This document shows, one piece after another, positions 52,491-60,769 of a stretch of 64,000 bases of DNA. The DNA lies in contig NZ_JAGYWA010000003.1 in NCBI RefSeq assembly GCF_018383905.1, positions 88,931 through 152,930 of the forward strand, in the 5' to 3' direction. The DNA comes from Flavobacterium branchiicola (GTDB lineage: Bacteria; Bacteroidota; Bacteroidia; Flavobacteriales; Flavobacteriaceae). The notes beneath the pieces are model-generated. The model saw only the letters and a list, made by a program, of their open reading frames with translations. It made no database searches and was not told the origin of the DNA. Numbering within the stretch: the first letter of the stretch is position 1; every line of letters begins with the position of its first letter. The translations under genes and the position numbers were made by a program.

Positions 52491-54059
52491 TTAAGAACTA
52501 CAAGACAACATCGAGCATCCTACTTTGGATCTTGCCCAATCGGGTCTTTTTGCAAACCATTTTTCAAATTCAGGTTGTTCCTCATATGGTTTTTGCAAAA
52601 GAGTATACAATTCGTTTATTAAGGAATAATCCTCTTTGTCTGCCGCGTCTATTGCCAATTGCGACATATAATTACGCAATACATATTTCGGATTTACTGC
52701 ATTCATTTTCACTGAACGTTCTTCATCAGATACGGTTTCAGATTTCAATCTTTCAAGATAAATAGTAAACCATTTTTTCCAGGCTTCTAAAATTTCTCCT
52801 GAAATTTCTTCTGTTTTATAGAACGAAAATTCAATTTTCTCCATTGCTTTTTCAACAGAATCCTCGTTAGAGACTTTACTTAAATTTCTGAAAAATATAG
52901 TCATATCCGTTTCCGAAAGTTGTAAAACAGCTTCAAGTCCTGAAATTAGTTTATCATCAGCATCAATTGAAGTAAATAAACCTAATTTACTTAGAAACAT
53001 TTCTTTATAATCAGAATTAAAATCAATCATAAAAGATTCTAATATCTTTTCTAAAGGTTCTGCTTCATTTACCAAAGGATAAAATGCGTTGGCTAATTGA
53101 TATAAATTCCACTGCGCAATCTGCGGTTGATTCCCAAAACGATATCTTCTGTTTTGGCTGTCGGTTGTATTTGGCGTCCAGCTTGGATCGTAATTTTCCA
53201 GCCAGCCATAAGGCCCGTAATCAATTGTAATACCGTGAATCGACATATTATCAGTATTCATTACACCATGTACAAAACCAACTCGCTGCCAATGCAAAAT
53301 CATTTCGCGGGTTTTATCGGCAACTTTTTGGAACAATTGCAAATATTGTTCTTTGGGCTCTCCTTTTATCTCCGGAAAATATTGTTTGATGGTATATTCT
53401 ACAAATTGCTTTAAGTTTTTCAGCTCATTTCTGGCTGTTAGCATTTCAAAACTTCCAAATCGGATGAATGATGGCGCAACACGACAAACAATTGCACCTT
53501 TTTCGTACGCAGGATTACCGTTGTATAAAACATCACGCAACACCTGATCTCCGGAAAGCATTAAAGAAAGCGATCGGGTAGTGGGAACTCCCAAATGAAA
53601 CATGGCTTCCGCACATAAATATTCTCTTATAGACGAGCGTAAAACAGCCAAACCATCTGCAGTTCTGGAATACGGAGTTTTTCCCGCTCCTTTAAGCTGA
53701 AGCATAAAAAACTGATTGTCATGCTCAACTTCGGTTAAGTTAATAGCACGTCCGTCTCCTAGTTGACCAGCCCAGTTTCCAAACTGATGTCCTGCATATG
53801 ACATTGCAAATGGTTTTGTTTCCGGAAGAATCTCTTTTCCTGAAAAGACATTTAGAAATTCCTCTGATGCAATTTCATCTTTTGAAATTCCCACCATTTC
53901 CGCCACTTCTTCAGAAGCGTGAATCAACTTCGGGTTGCCAGGTTTTGTTGGATTTACAAACGAAAATACCGTATTTTTAACCTGACGAGTTTCATTTGTA
54001 ACCTCAGGATCTGCGGGCAATTCGGTAGTAAACCTATTATTTATTTTAAGATTTTTCAT
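52491..54059 (-). CDS. selO: SelO / YdiU-family protein adenylyltransferase
   Basis: A 522-residue pseudokinase-fold enzyme that moves AMP from ATP to Ser, Thr or Tyr of proteins involved in redox balance. Q-F-G-N-W-A-G-Q-L-G-D-G-R-A near 92-105 is the Gly-rich nucleotide motif; Q-L-K-G-A-G-K-T-P-Y-S-R-T-A-D-G-L-A, then H-G-V-M-N-T-D-N-M-S-I near 265 carries the catalytic Asp/Asn. The tail is G-C-S-M-L-S-C-S-S with Cys520 at the place of selenocysteine in animal homologues. It lies 80 nt downstream of msrA. Confidence 0.94.
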   Translation of the reverse strand: MKNLKINNRFTTELPADPEVTNETRQVKNTVFSFVNPTKPGNPKLIHASEEVAEMVGISKDEIASEEFLNVFSGKEILPETKPFAMSYAGHQFGNWAGQLGDGRAINLTEVEHDNQFFMLQLKGAGKTPYSRTADGLAVLRSSIREYLCAEAMFHLGVPTTRSLSLMLSGDQVLRDVLYNGNPAYEKGAIVCRVAPSFIRFGSFEMLTARNELKNLKQFVEYTIKQYFPEIKGEPKEQYLQLFQKVADKTREMILHWQRVGFVHGVMNTDNMSIHGITIDYGPYGWLENYDPSWTPNTTDSQNRRYRFGNQPQIAQWNLYQLANAFYPLVNEAEPLEKILESFMIDFNSDYKEMFLSKLGLFTSIDADDKLISGLEAVLQLSETDMTIFFRNLSKVSNEDSVEKAMEKIEFSFYKTEEISGEILEAWKKWFTIYLERLKSETVSDEERSVKMNAVNPKYVLRNYMSQLAIDAADKEDYSLINELYTLLQKPYEEQPEFEKWFAKRPDWARSKVGCSMLSCSS

Positions 54060-54082
54060 TTTTGCTTCTTCCTTTTTTCTGC

Positions 54083-54127
54083 CACAGCTTATATGGATAA
54101 AATCTAGTTTAATTCATATAAGCCGTG
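54083..54127. repeat. Inverted repeat between msrA and selO
   Basis: CACAGCTTATATG and CATATAAGCCGTG pair over 12 of 13 positions, 19 nt apart. Another structured spacer between co-directional genes. Confidence 0.65.
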
Positions 54128-54139
54128 ACAAAAACTAAT

Positions 54140-54673
54140 TTAATCGATTAATCTGTCGGCGTACATTTTTTTAAGCTTTTGAACCTTCGGATCGATCACA
54201 ATCTGACAATATCTCGCGTCCTGATTGTCATTATAATAATTCTGATGATCTTCTTCTGCTTCGTAAAACACTTCAAAAGGAATTAATTGCGTAACAATTG
54301 GGTCTTCATAAAAAGGTTTTACTTCTTCAAAAACCTGTTCTGCGATTGCTTTTTGTTCTGCATCATGATATAAAACAATAGAACGGTATTGTGTACCAAC
54401 ATCTGCTCCCTGACGATTAAGTGTTGTAGGATCATGACTTGTCATGAATATAAAGATTAAATCGTGATATGAAATTATGTCAGGATCGTAGGTAACTTGT
54501 ATTACTTCGGCATGTCCGGTTCTGCCAGTACAAACCTCGCGATACGGTGGATTTTTTATAAAACCTCCAGAATATCCTGATTTTAAAGATTCTACGCCTT
54601 TTAATCGCTGAATTACAGCTTCAATACACCAAAAACATCCACCGCCAAAGGTGGCAACTGATAAATTTTTCAT
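54140..54673 (-). CDS. msrA: Peptide methionine (S)-S-oxide reductase
   Basis: A 177-residue repair enzyme. G-G-G-C-F-W-C at 10-16 has catalytic Cys13. G-Y-S-G-G, T-G-R-T-G-H-A-E, and D-V-G-T-Q-Y-R-S are conserved. It lies upstream of selO on the same strand, so two oxidative-damage functions are together. Confidence 0.95.
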   Translation of the reverse strand: MKNLSVATFGGGCFWCIEAVIQRLKGVESLKSGYSGGFIKNPPYREVCTGRTGHAEVIQVTYDPDIISYHDLIFIFMTSHDPTTLNRQGADVGTQYRSIVLYHDAEQKAIAEQVFEEVKPFYEDPIVTQLIPFEVFYEAEEDHQNYYNDNQDARYCQIVIDPKVQKLKKMYADRLID

Positions 54674-54825
54674 ATAAAAAGTATTGTTTATTTTCTATTG
54701 CCTATTAATCCGATAGAATATTGTGATAATTTGTTTAAAAAAAGACCTTTTAACTAAAGATACCAAAAGTTTATTCAATGTTTGAAGTTTATAATTGATA
54801 AATTCTCAATTCTACAAAAAAACGA

Positions 54826-54833
54826 TATATTTG
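54826..54833 (+). promoter_or_regulatory. Predicted -7 box of the aminotransferase gene
   Basis: TATATTTG, an exact TAnnTTTG match, 22 nt before the ATG. The nearest TTG upstream is 28 nt away, too far. Confidence 0.5.
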
Positions 54834-54855
54834 CAGTCAAACCATAGGCACACTA

Positions 54856-56343
54856 ATGAATAGCAAAAATAGTACCATCAGTCTTGAAACTTACTTTCAG
54901 GATTTCAGAAAGCATATTGTTGGCATAGATCAGGAATTTAATTCGCCATTTGGCAAAAAACAAATTATTTATACCGACTGGACTGCCAGCGGAAGACTTT
55001 ACAGACCAATTGAGGAGAAACTTTTAAATCAATTTGGACCTTTTGTGGCTAATACTCATACTGAAACTACTGTGTCAGGTACTGCCATGACAAAAGCGTA
55101 TCATCATGCCAGAAACATCATTAAGCGTCATACTAATGCCAATACTGATGATGTTTTAATTACAGATGGTACGGGAATGACGGGTGTTGTAAATAAATTT
55201 CAGCGTATTTTGGGTTTAAAAATTCCTGAAAACCTGAAATCATGCACTACAGTTCCTGCCGAAAAAAAGCCAATTGTTTTTATTTCGCATATGGAACACC
55301 ATTCTAATCAGACTTCATGGTTAGAAACTATTGCCGATGTTGAGATTATTCCGTCTTGCGATAAAGGTCTTTTTAGCCTTGATAATTTAGAGACACTATT
55401 AGAGAAATATAAAGACAGAACGATAAAAATTGCTTCTATAACTTCTTGCTCGAATGTTACGGGCTTAAAAACTCCTTTTCATGAAGCTGCAAAATTAATG
55501 CATCAGTACAACGGGGTTTGTTTTGTAGATTTTGCATGTTCTGGACCTTATGTAGAAATTGACATGCATCCTGCAGATCCTGAGGCTTATCTGGATGCGA
55601 TTTTCTTTTCGCCACATAAATTTCTTGGTGGACCGGGAACATCAGGAGTTTTGATTTTTAATAAAAAGTTATACAACAATATGATTCCGGATTGCCCTGG
55701 AGGAGGAACAGTTAGCTGGACAAATCCTTGGGGAGAACACCAGTATATTGAGAATATAGAGGATCGCGAAGATGGAGGTACTCCAGGATTTCTTCAGGTA
55801 ATTAAAACAGCATTGGCAATTGAGCTGAAAGAAGAAATGGGAATCGAAAACATCCTACAGCGTGAGCATGAGATTGTTGATTTTGTTTTTAATGAATTGG
55901 ATCCTGTTGAAAATATTAAAATCTTAGCCGGACAACATAAAAACAGATTGGGTGTAGTTTCTTTTTTTATTGAAAACCTCCACTTTAATTTAGGAGTAAA
56001 ATTACTGAATGACCGTTTCGGAATTCAGACTCGTGGCGGATGCAGTTGTGCGGGAACTTACGGGCATTTTTTATTGCATGTTGATCAGGAAACTTCTAAT
56101 AAACTGGTAAATGAAATTACAATAGGTGATTTGATTAAAAAACCGGGATGGATTAGAATGTCAATTCACCCAACTACAACAGATGAAGAAATTGCCTATG
56201 TATGCGAAAGCATTAAAGATTTGGCTAAAAATCACGAATCTTGGGCTTTAGATTATTCTTATAATAAAAACACTAATGAGTTTATTCATAAAAATGCCAC
56301 TTCGTTTGAAGATGAATTGGTAGAAAGCTGGTTTAAATCTTAA
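54856..56343 (+). CDS. Class V aminotransferase-fold PLP enzyme (cysteine-desulfurase-like)
   Basis: A 495-residue PLP enzyme. Y-T-D-W-T-A-S-G-R-L-Y near 36 and H-M-E-H-H-S-N-Q-T-S-W near 144 fit the NifS/CsdA-like class V group; PLP Lys is in F-F-S-P-H-K-F-L-G-G-P-G near 252-263. G-G-C-S-C-A-G-T-Y-G-H near 395 has the Cys expected for desulfurases, so cysteine desulfurase or selenocysteine lyase activity is possible. It has a longer C-terminus than NifS. The last 26 codons and the terminator are repeated immediately downstream. Confidence 0.85.
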   Translation: MNSKNSTISLETYFQDFRKHIVGIDQEFNSPFGKKQIIYTDWTASGRLYRPIEEKLLNQFGPFVANTHTETTVSGTAMTKAYHHARNIIKRHTNANTDDVLITDGTGMTGVVNKFQRILGLKIPENLKSCTTVPAEKKPIVFISHMEHHSNQTSWLETIADVEIIPSCDKGLFSLDNLETLLEKYKDRTIKIASITSCSNVTGLKTPFHEAAKLMHQYNGVCFVDFACSGPYVEIDMHPADPEAYLDAIFFSPHKFLGGPGTSGVLIFNKKLYNNMIPDCPGGGTVSWTNPWGEHQYIENIEDREDGGTPGFLQVIKTALAIELKEEMGIENILQREHEIVDFVFNELDPVENIKILAGQHKNRLGVVSFFIENLHFNLGVKLLNDRFGIQTRGGCSCAGTYGHFLLHVDQETSNKLVNEITIGDLIKKPGWIRMSIHPTTTDEEIAYVCESIKDLAKNHESWALDYSYNKNTNEFIHKNATSFEDELVESWFKS

Positions 56344-56362
56344 AAAAAAATAATCGCAAAGT

Positions 56363-56394
56363 AACCCGACAGGTTTTTAAAACCTGTCGGGTTT
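56363..56394 (+). terminator. Intrinsic terminator, copy 1
   Basis: AACCCGACAGGTTTT / AAACCTGTCGGGTTT, almost perfect 15-bp stem, then a T/G-rich tail, 19 nt after the aminotransferase stop. Confidence 0.8.
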
Positions 56395-56406
56395 GTTGTT
56401 TATTGT

Positions 56407-56546
56407 AATAAAAACACAAACGAGTTTATTCATAAAAATGTCACTTCGTTTGAAGATGAATTAGTCGAAAGATGGTTTAAATCTTAAAAAAAAATAATCG
56501 TAAAGTAAACCCGACAGGTTTTAAAAACCTGTCGGGTTTGTTGTTT
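56407..56546 (+). pseudogene. Tandem copy of the aminotransferase 3' end plus terminator
   Basis: This is a second copy, offset by 144 nt, of the last 26 codons, stop codon, spacer and terminator of the preceding gene. In the codons there are six base changes and no indel; four are synonymous third-position changes (for example ACT/ACA, AAT/AAC, TTG/TTA, GTA/GTC), two change residues (Ala to Val, Ser to Arg). The terminator copy at 56507-56539 has its loop centre as the reverse complement of copy 1. No start codon is attached, so it is not expressed as protein. It looks like the tail of a divergent allele or lost paralogue. Confidence 0.88.
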
Positions 56547-56570
56547 CTGATAAAAGATATACTTGTCGTT

Positions 56571-56639
56571 TAGCCCCGATAGCAGTGAAAATCCTTTTAT
56601 GCTGGTGTTCAGCATAAAAGATTGAAACGAATAGCGGGA
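56571..56639. repeat. Dispersed hairpin element with conserved ends, copy 2
   Basis: TAGCCCCGATAG at the left, stem ATCCTTTTATGCTG (56591-56604) with CAGCATAAAAGAT (56610-56622), and TAGCGGGA at the right. Read on the minus strand it matches copy 1 at its ends and stem foot, but the stem top is ATGCTG / CAGCAT rather than TGAGGCAA / TTGCCTCA. The two ends also pair, giving one long imperfect hairpin. Confidence 0.8.
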
Positions 56640-56688
56640 CAAAATATCTTATGAAAAAACTAGATTTTCTGCTTCTAAAAAAAATCAA

Positions 56689-58431
56689 TTACATAATTAA
56701 TCGTACGCCGCCAAGATCTGAAACTCGATAGGAAAACTTATTTCCGGGAGAACCGATAAACATAAAGTTTTTAGGGATGTTCCATTTTTGTGAAAGTTCG
56801 TCAATTATTTCAGGACCAAAAACACCTTTAATTTCAAGGTATTCAATAGAAAGATCATCGTAAGCACGATCTAAAACTTCTAAATCTCGTCGTATTGCCT
56901 CACTATTTACAAAGTCATTGGTAACATGAACAATTTTTAGTTTTTTGGTGGTTTCATTACCTTCTACATATTGTAATACCTTGTTTAGAATCGCAATATC
57001 ATCGCCTTTGGTAAAAAATACAAATTCCTGCGAATTGATTTTTACACTTAAATTCTGGAGATATCTGTTGCTCACAATAACCATTCGTCGGAGTGGCTGG
57101 TAGAAATATTCTAAGGCATCGATGAGAAGTTTTATAAGCATAACGCGATTAAGCATGATTCCGACAAAAATTAAGGAAGGAACCATGTATTGAAGAAAAG
57201 TGTAAAATGAAGCAATGTTGAGTTTCATGTTTCCGATGAAAGCTGCAATGATAAAAAGAACTGCAATTACAACGCTAATTCCGCGAGCGCGTTCTGGTCT
57301 TGGTAATTTTCGGCGTTTGAATTTAAGCAACAAATTACCTATTCCGAACAATGCCATTACAGCCAGAAAAGAAAAAGTGTAAACTCCGGCAAGTGATTCT
57401 AAATGTCCGTTTGTGGCAAAAAGCACCGAAATACAAAGGATTAAAAAACTAATTACAATTCTGTAATGTGAACCTCTTTTGTTTTGTTTTAAAAAATAAT
57501 TAGGAAGAATACGATCTAATGTCATTCGGTTTAACAATCCGGAAACACCAACAAATGAGGTTAAAACTGCACCACAAAGTACCAAAACAGCATCAATAGA
57601 AATAAGCCATGCCAGCCATGATCCTCCGGTTGTTTCTCCTAAAAAGGCTAAAAGTGATTCTTTATTTTCTCCAACTTGTGTAAGCGGAATTATACTGATT
57701 AACAAAATGGCAATTACAGGATTGAAGAAACTAACAAGTCCCCACATGTTACGTAAGGTTTTTGGAAAAACACCTGGTTCTTGTTCTTCTACAAAATTAG
57801 CAGAACTTTCAAACCCGGATATTCCAAGCATTGCAGCAGAAAATCCTAAAAATAAGGCTGTTTTTATGCTTCCGTACGCAATAGGCGTTTGCCAATTGAG
57901 ATGAAATGTGTCTAATCCATTATTTAAAACGAACCATAAGGAGGCTAAAACCAAAAGGCTTAAAGTTGCAATATGGGTCACAAAAATGATAACTGCCACA
58001 AAAGCAGATTCTCCAATTCCTAAAATAGCGAGGAAAGTAAAAAGAATTAAAACTAAGACTGTCGCAATGGTTACGTTTAGACCTTCGAAAATTCCGTGCA
58101 GATAATGCATTCCTTCTGAAGCAGAAATAACGGCTGTTGCCATATAGGACAAAACTGTTAATGTGGCTGCCAATGATGCCAAACGTTTGGTAGAAGTATT
58201 TAGCAATACATTGTAAGCACCTCCATTTAATGGAATTGCACCAACGACTTCACCATAAATTTTTCTGAATAAATATAAAACGACTGCTACTATTAAAAGG
58301 GAAATCCAGGCATACTGTCCGGCATACAAAATAGTAAGTGCCGATACGTACAAACAGGAGGAACTAATATCGTTTCCGCAGATTGCTGTTGCTTGTAATT
58401 GATTTAATTTTTTGTGTACAAGTTCTTTCAT
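56689..58431 (-). CDS. APC-superfamily amino-acid permease with cytosolic tail
   Basis: A 580-residue inner-membrane protein with about twelve helices in the first 430 residues. The opening (A-T-A-I-C-G-N-D-I-S-S-S-C-L-Y near 14-28) and G-E-V-V-G-A-I-P-L-N-G-G-A-Y-N-V-L-L-N near 60-78 fit the APC transporters; F-E-S-S-A-N-F-V-E-E-Q-E-P-G near 207 is also characteristic. The last 140 residues are soluble with an alpha/beta look, resembling universal-stress-type regulatory tails. The transported compound is unknown. It may be the last member of the minus-strand run. Confidence 0.86.
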   Translation of the reverse strand: MKELVHKKLNQLQATAICGNDISSSCLYVSALTILYAGQYAWISLLIVAVVLYLFRKIYGEVVGAIPLNGGAYNVLLNTSTKRLASLAATLTVLSYMATAVISASEGMHYLHGIFEGLNVTIATVLVLILFTFLAILGIGESAFVAVIIFVTHIATLSLLVLASLWFVLNNGLDTFHLNWQTPIAYGSIKTALFLGFSAAMLGISGFESSANFVEEQEPGVFPKTLRNMWGLVSFFNPVIAILLISIIPLTQVGENKESLLAFLGETTGGSWLAWLISIDAVLVLCGAVLTSFVGVSGLLNRMTLDRILPNYFLKQNKRGSHYRIVISFLILCISVLFATNGHLESLAGVYTFSFLAVMALFGIGNLLLKFKRRKLPRPERARGISVVIAVLFIIAAFIGNMKLNIASFYTFLQYMVPSLIFVGIMLNRVMLIKLLIDALEYFYQPLRRMVIVSNRYLQNLSVKINSQEFVFFTKGDDIAILNKVLQYVEGNETTKKLKIVHVTNDFVNSEAIRRDLEVLDRAYDDLSIEYLEIKGVFGPEIIDELSQKWNIPKNFMFIGSPGNKFSYRVSDLGGVRLIM

Positions 58432-58540
58432 TGTTATTCAGATTTATAACACTAGTATTAGATTAATTAGCAAGGGCAAAACATTTTATATTATTTGCAA
58501 CTCGCAAATGACAGAATAGATTCTGTTAATTTCAGGAATC

Positions 58541-59011
58541 TTACTTGGATTCCTGAAATTTATTAAGGGACAACAACGCTTGTTCCTGGATTTTTTTCTG
58601 AAAGAATCCTGTCCATCCCAATAAATAACCTGTTGGCCCAAAGGCTTGTTTTGACCATTTCCAGACATCAAAATTATCTGTATGCTTGATGATCAATCCA
58701 TCCTGAAAAATAAATTCGGCTCTGATTTTATTGATTACTTTTCTATTGGTTTTAGAAAAATTGTAAGTTGCGATCCATTGTGCAGATCCTGAAAATTCAT
58801 CTGCTTTGATATCTGAAAATTCGATTTTTAAATTTCCTTTACTTTTTAAAAGAAGCATTTCCCACATTTTAGATACCTGATCTTCTTTTAATAAACCAAA
58901 AGCGGGATCAATAAAATGGACTTTTGGATGGTAACATTCGCTCATTGTTTTGGCATCAGCGTTTGCAAAAGCGGTATAGAATTTGGCGATTAAAGTTTCG
59001 TTTGCGTTCAT
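58541..59011 (-). CDS. SnoaL/NTF2-like protein
   Basis: A 156-residue cytoplasmic protein with the cone-shaped NTF2-like pattern: L-I-A-K-F-Y-T-A-F-A-N-A-D-A-K-T-M-S-E-C-Y-H at 7-28, V-H-F-I-D-P-A-F-G, and I-I-K-H-T-D-N-F-D-V-W-K-W-S near 113-126. The S-K-T-N-R-K-V-I-N-K-I-R segment varies. Members are isomerases, hydrolases or binding proteins; here the role is unknown. Confidence 0.85.
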   Translation of the reverse strand: MNANETLIAKFYTAFANADAKTMSECYHPKVHFIDPAFGLLKEDQVSKMWEMLLLKSKGNLKIEFSDIKADEFSGSAQWIATYNFSKTNRKVINKIRAEFIFQDGLIIKHTDNFDVWKWSKQAFGPTGYLLGWTGFFQKKIQEQALLSLNKFQESK

Positions 59012-59062
59012 TAAAAATAGATTTAACCATAAATATAAGACTTATTAGTTTAAAATATTTCT

Positions 59063-59587
59063 TTATAGTACACTTATTTCTTTTGCTGTATCAAAACTTT
59101 TTTTAGATTTATCGTATGCCGTTGAAAAATAGTTCATTTTGTTTACTGCCGTAAAATATCCGGTTTGATTGCCAAAAGCACTTGTATTTCCTGCAATGAT
59201 AAACCTGATCGCATAGATATCATTCTTTTTTAATTTATTCATTTCTGCCGGAGTGAAGTAATAATACGCTGTAGTTTTTCCGTCTGCAGATTCTTTTACA
59301 TTTTTATCTACACACGGAATTACATCTCCGTTTGCTAAATCTACATATAGACCTCCTGCAATTTTGGCTTTATCATCTGATGTTGCTATGGTCAATTTTA
59401 AAACACCACCTTTATCTGTTTTGGCAATCTGAACATTTGCTTCTCCTGTTAAAACATACTTTTCGCAAATAAAAGTATAGCTTTGTGTAGCATGAAAAGA
59501 CTGAGAGCCTTTGATTGTCATGGTTTCCTGAGCATTGGCAAACGTAGAAATTAAAAGTAAAATAAGTAGTGATAATTTTAAATTCAT
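59063..59587 (-). CDS. Exported protein of unknown function
   Basis: A 174-residue protein with signal peptide 1-19 (ending A-N-A-Q). The mature part is beta-rich with two cysteines (F-I-C-E-K and I-P-C-V-D) that could form a disulfide. I recognise no family. It is 13 nt after the lipoprotein gene, in the same minus-strand operon. Confidence 0.75.
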   Translation of the reverse strand: MNLKLSLLILLLISTFANAQETMTIKGSQSFHATQSYTFICEKYVLTGEANVQIAKTDKGGVLKLTIATSDDKAKIAGGLYVDLANGDVIPCVDKNVKESADGKTTAYYYFTPAEMNKLKKNDIYAIRFIIAGNTSAFGNQTGYFTAVNKMNYFSTAYDKSKKSFDTAKEISVL

Positions 59588-59600
59588 AGAGCAGATTTTT

Positions 59601-60074
59601 TTATTCGTTTATTTTTGAATCAAATTTTTCATCCCAATCCATTGATTTTATTGCAGAAATCAAATTGTTTTCGTCTACAAAAATGCGAAGTTCTTTGTTG
59701 GCTACCTTTTTACTGTATAAAGCATGGTAACGATAAATTACTTCTTGTTTGGTTTTGTAAACTCCATCTAATTTCAAATCAATAAAACTTCCGTAATACT
59801 GTCTAAAACGTTGACAGGTCTTGGTTAATCTTTCTTCTGTAGTATTTTCCATTACCGACTTTGTTACTTCGGTTTCATTAAATGGTTTAAACTTAGAAGT
59901 ATTGCAGGTTTCTAATACGCGTTTACCTAATTCATAGGCTTTCTTTTGCTGATTTGAGTTAACATCAGAAACATCTACTTTCTTAATTTTCAAATCATCA
60001 GTATCTCTGCTTACTGTTTTCGATTTACATCCAATTAAGAGTAACAAACATATAATCAATCCTGCTTTCTTCAT
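59601..60074 (-). CDS. Small lipoprotein of unknown function
   Basis: A 157-residue lipoprotein: lipobox L-L-L-I-G-C with Cys16. The body holds V-L-E-T-C-N-T near residue 55 and a D-L-K-L-D-G-V-Y-K segment, giving an alpha/beta profile like small DUF3887-type domains. It lies 6 nt from the M23 peptidase gene, so co-translation is likely. Confidence 0.78.
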   Translation of the reverse strand: MKKAGLIICLLLLIGCKSKTVSRDTDDLKIKKVDVSDVNSNQQKKAYELGKRVLETCNTSKFKPFNETEVTKSVMENTTEERLTKTCQRFRQYYGSFIDLKLDGVYKTKQEVIYRYHALYSKKVANKELRIFVDENNLISAIKSMDWDEKFDSKINE

Positions 60075-60080
60075 AACTAT

Positions 60081-60758
60081 TTATGTTATTTTTAATAATA
60101 AGTTTGGGTCGGGGCAGTTTTCAATATAAAAATTAAGGTCACTTGTATTGCATACTCCAGGATAATCCCCGACATAATCCTGAATGTTTTGTATGATCTG
60201 AAAATGTAAATGAGGGGCATAATCGCCATTTACAGCTGCTTGACCCATCGTAGCGATTTGTTCTCCTTTTTTGAAAAACTGACCAACCGCTAAATCTTCA
60301 ATACTTTCTAACGATAAATGTCCATATAAAGTATAAAATCTTTCCTCTTCAATTTCATGTTCCAGAATAATTGTTGGCCCATAGTCGCCTAAACCAATGT
60401 TGTTTTTAAAACTATGAACTTTTCCGTCAAGTGGCGCTAGAACAGATGTTCCTGCTTTTGTCCATAAATCCAGGCCAATATGAATGTTGCGTTCCGGAAC
60501 TGAGTTATTTCTAAAAATGGTACTTCTTTTATACAAAGTCCGTCCTTCTATATATCCGCCAAAAGCGACTTCGGCATTGTTCTTTTTTAAATAATTGGAA
60601 ATAAATTCTTCAAATTCTTTTGCATTTTCAGGATTACTTTTAACCAATTCCTGGTTGGTGACTGATAAATCTAATGGAATATATTTAGAAAAATCAATAC
60701 TTGAATCGATAACTTTAGTAGGTGGTAAGGCGTTTAAAATAGAGGCAAGGGTTTTCAT
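60081..60758 (-). CDS. M23-family metallopeptidase
   Basis: A 225-residue LytM-type peptidase. Zinc ligands are visible: H-I-G-L-D-L-W near 92-98 and H-L-H-F-Q-I near 183-188; Y-T-L-Y-G-H-L carries the catalytic-region His. It lacks a signal peptide, unusual for a peptidoglycan endopeptidase, so it may be exported another way or act on a cytoplasmic substrate. The lipoprotein gene follows after 6 nt. Confidence 0.88.
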   Translation of the reverse strand: MKTLASILNALPPTKVIDSSIDFSKYIPLDLSVTNQELVKSNPENAKEFEEFISNYLKKNNAEVAFGGYIEGRTLYKRSTIFRNNSVPERNIHIGLDLWTKAGTSVLAPLDGKVHSFKNNIGLGDYGPTIILEHEIEEERFYTLYGHLSLESIEDLAVGQFFKKGEQIATMGQAAVNGDYAPHLHFQIIQNIQDYVGDYPGVCNTSDLNFYIENCPDPNLLLKIT

Positions 60759-60769
60759 AAAGGTTAAGT

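Noticed and set aside
52491..54059. Selenocysteine codon in selO
   Set aside because: The tail codes for Cys by ordinary codons and there is no in-frame TGA.
56407..56487. Second functional gene for the duplicated aminotransferase tail
   Set aside because: There is no start codon or upstream frame; only the 3' end is present.
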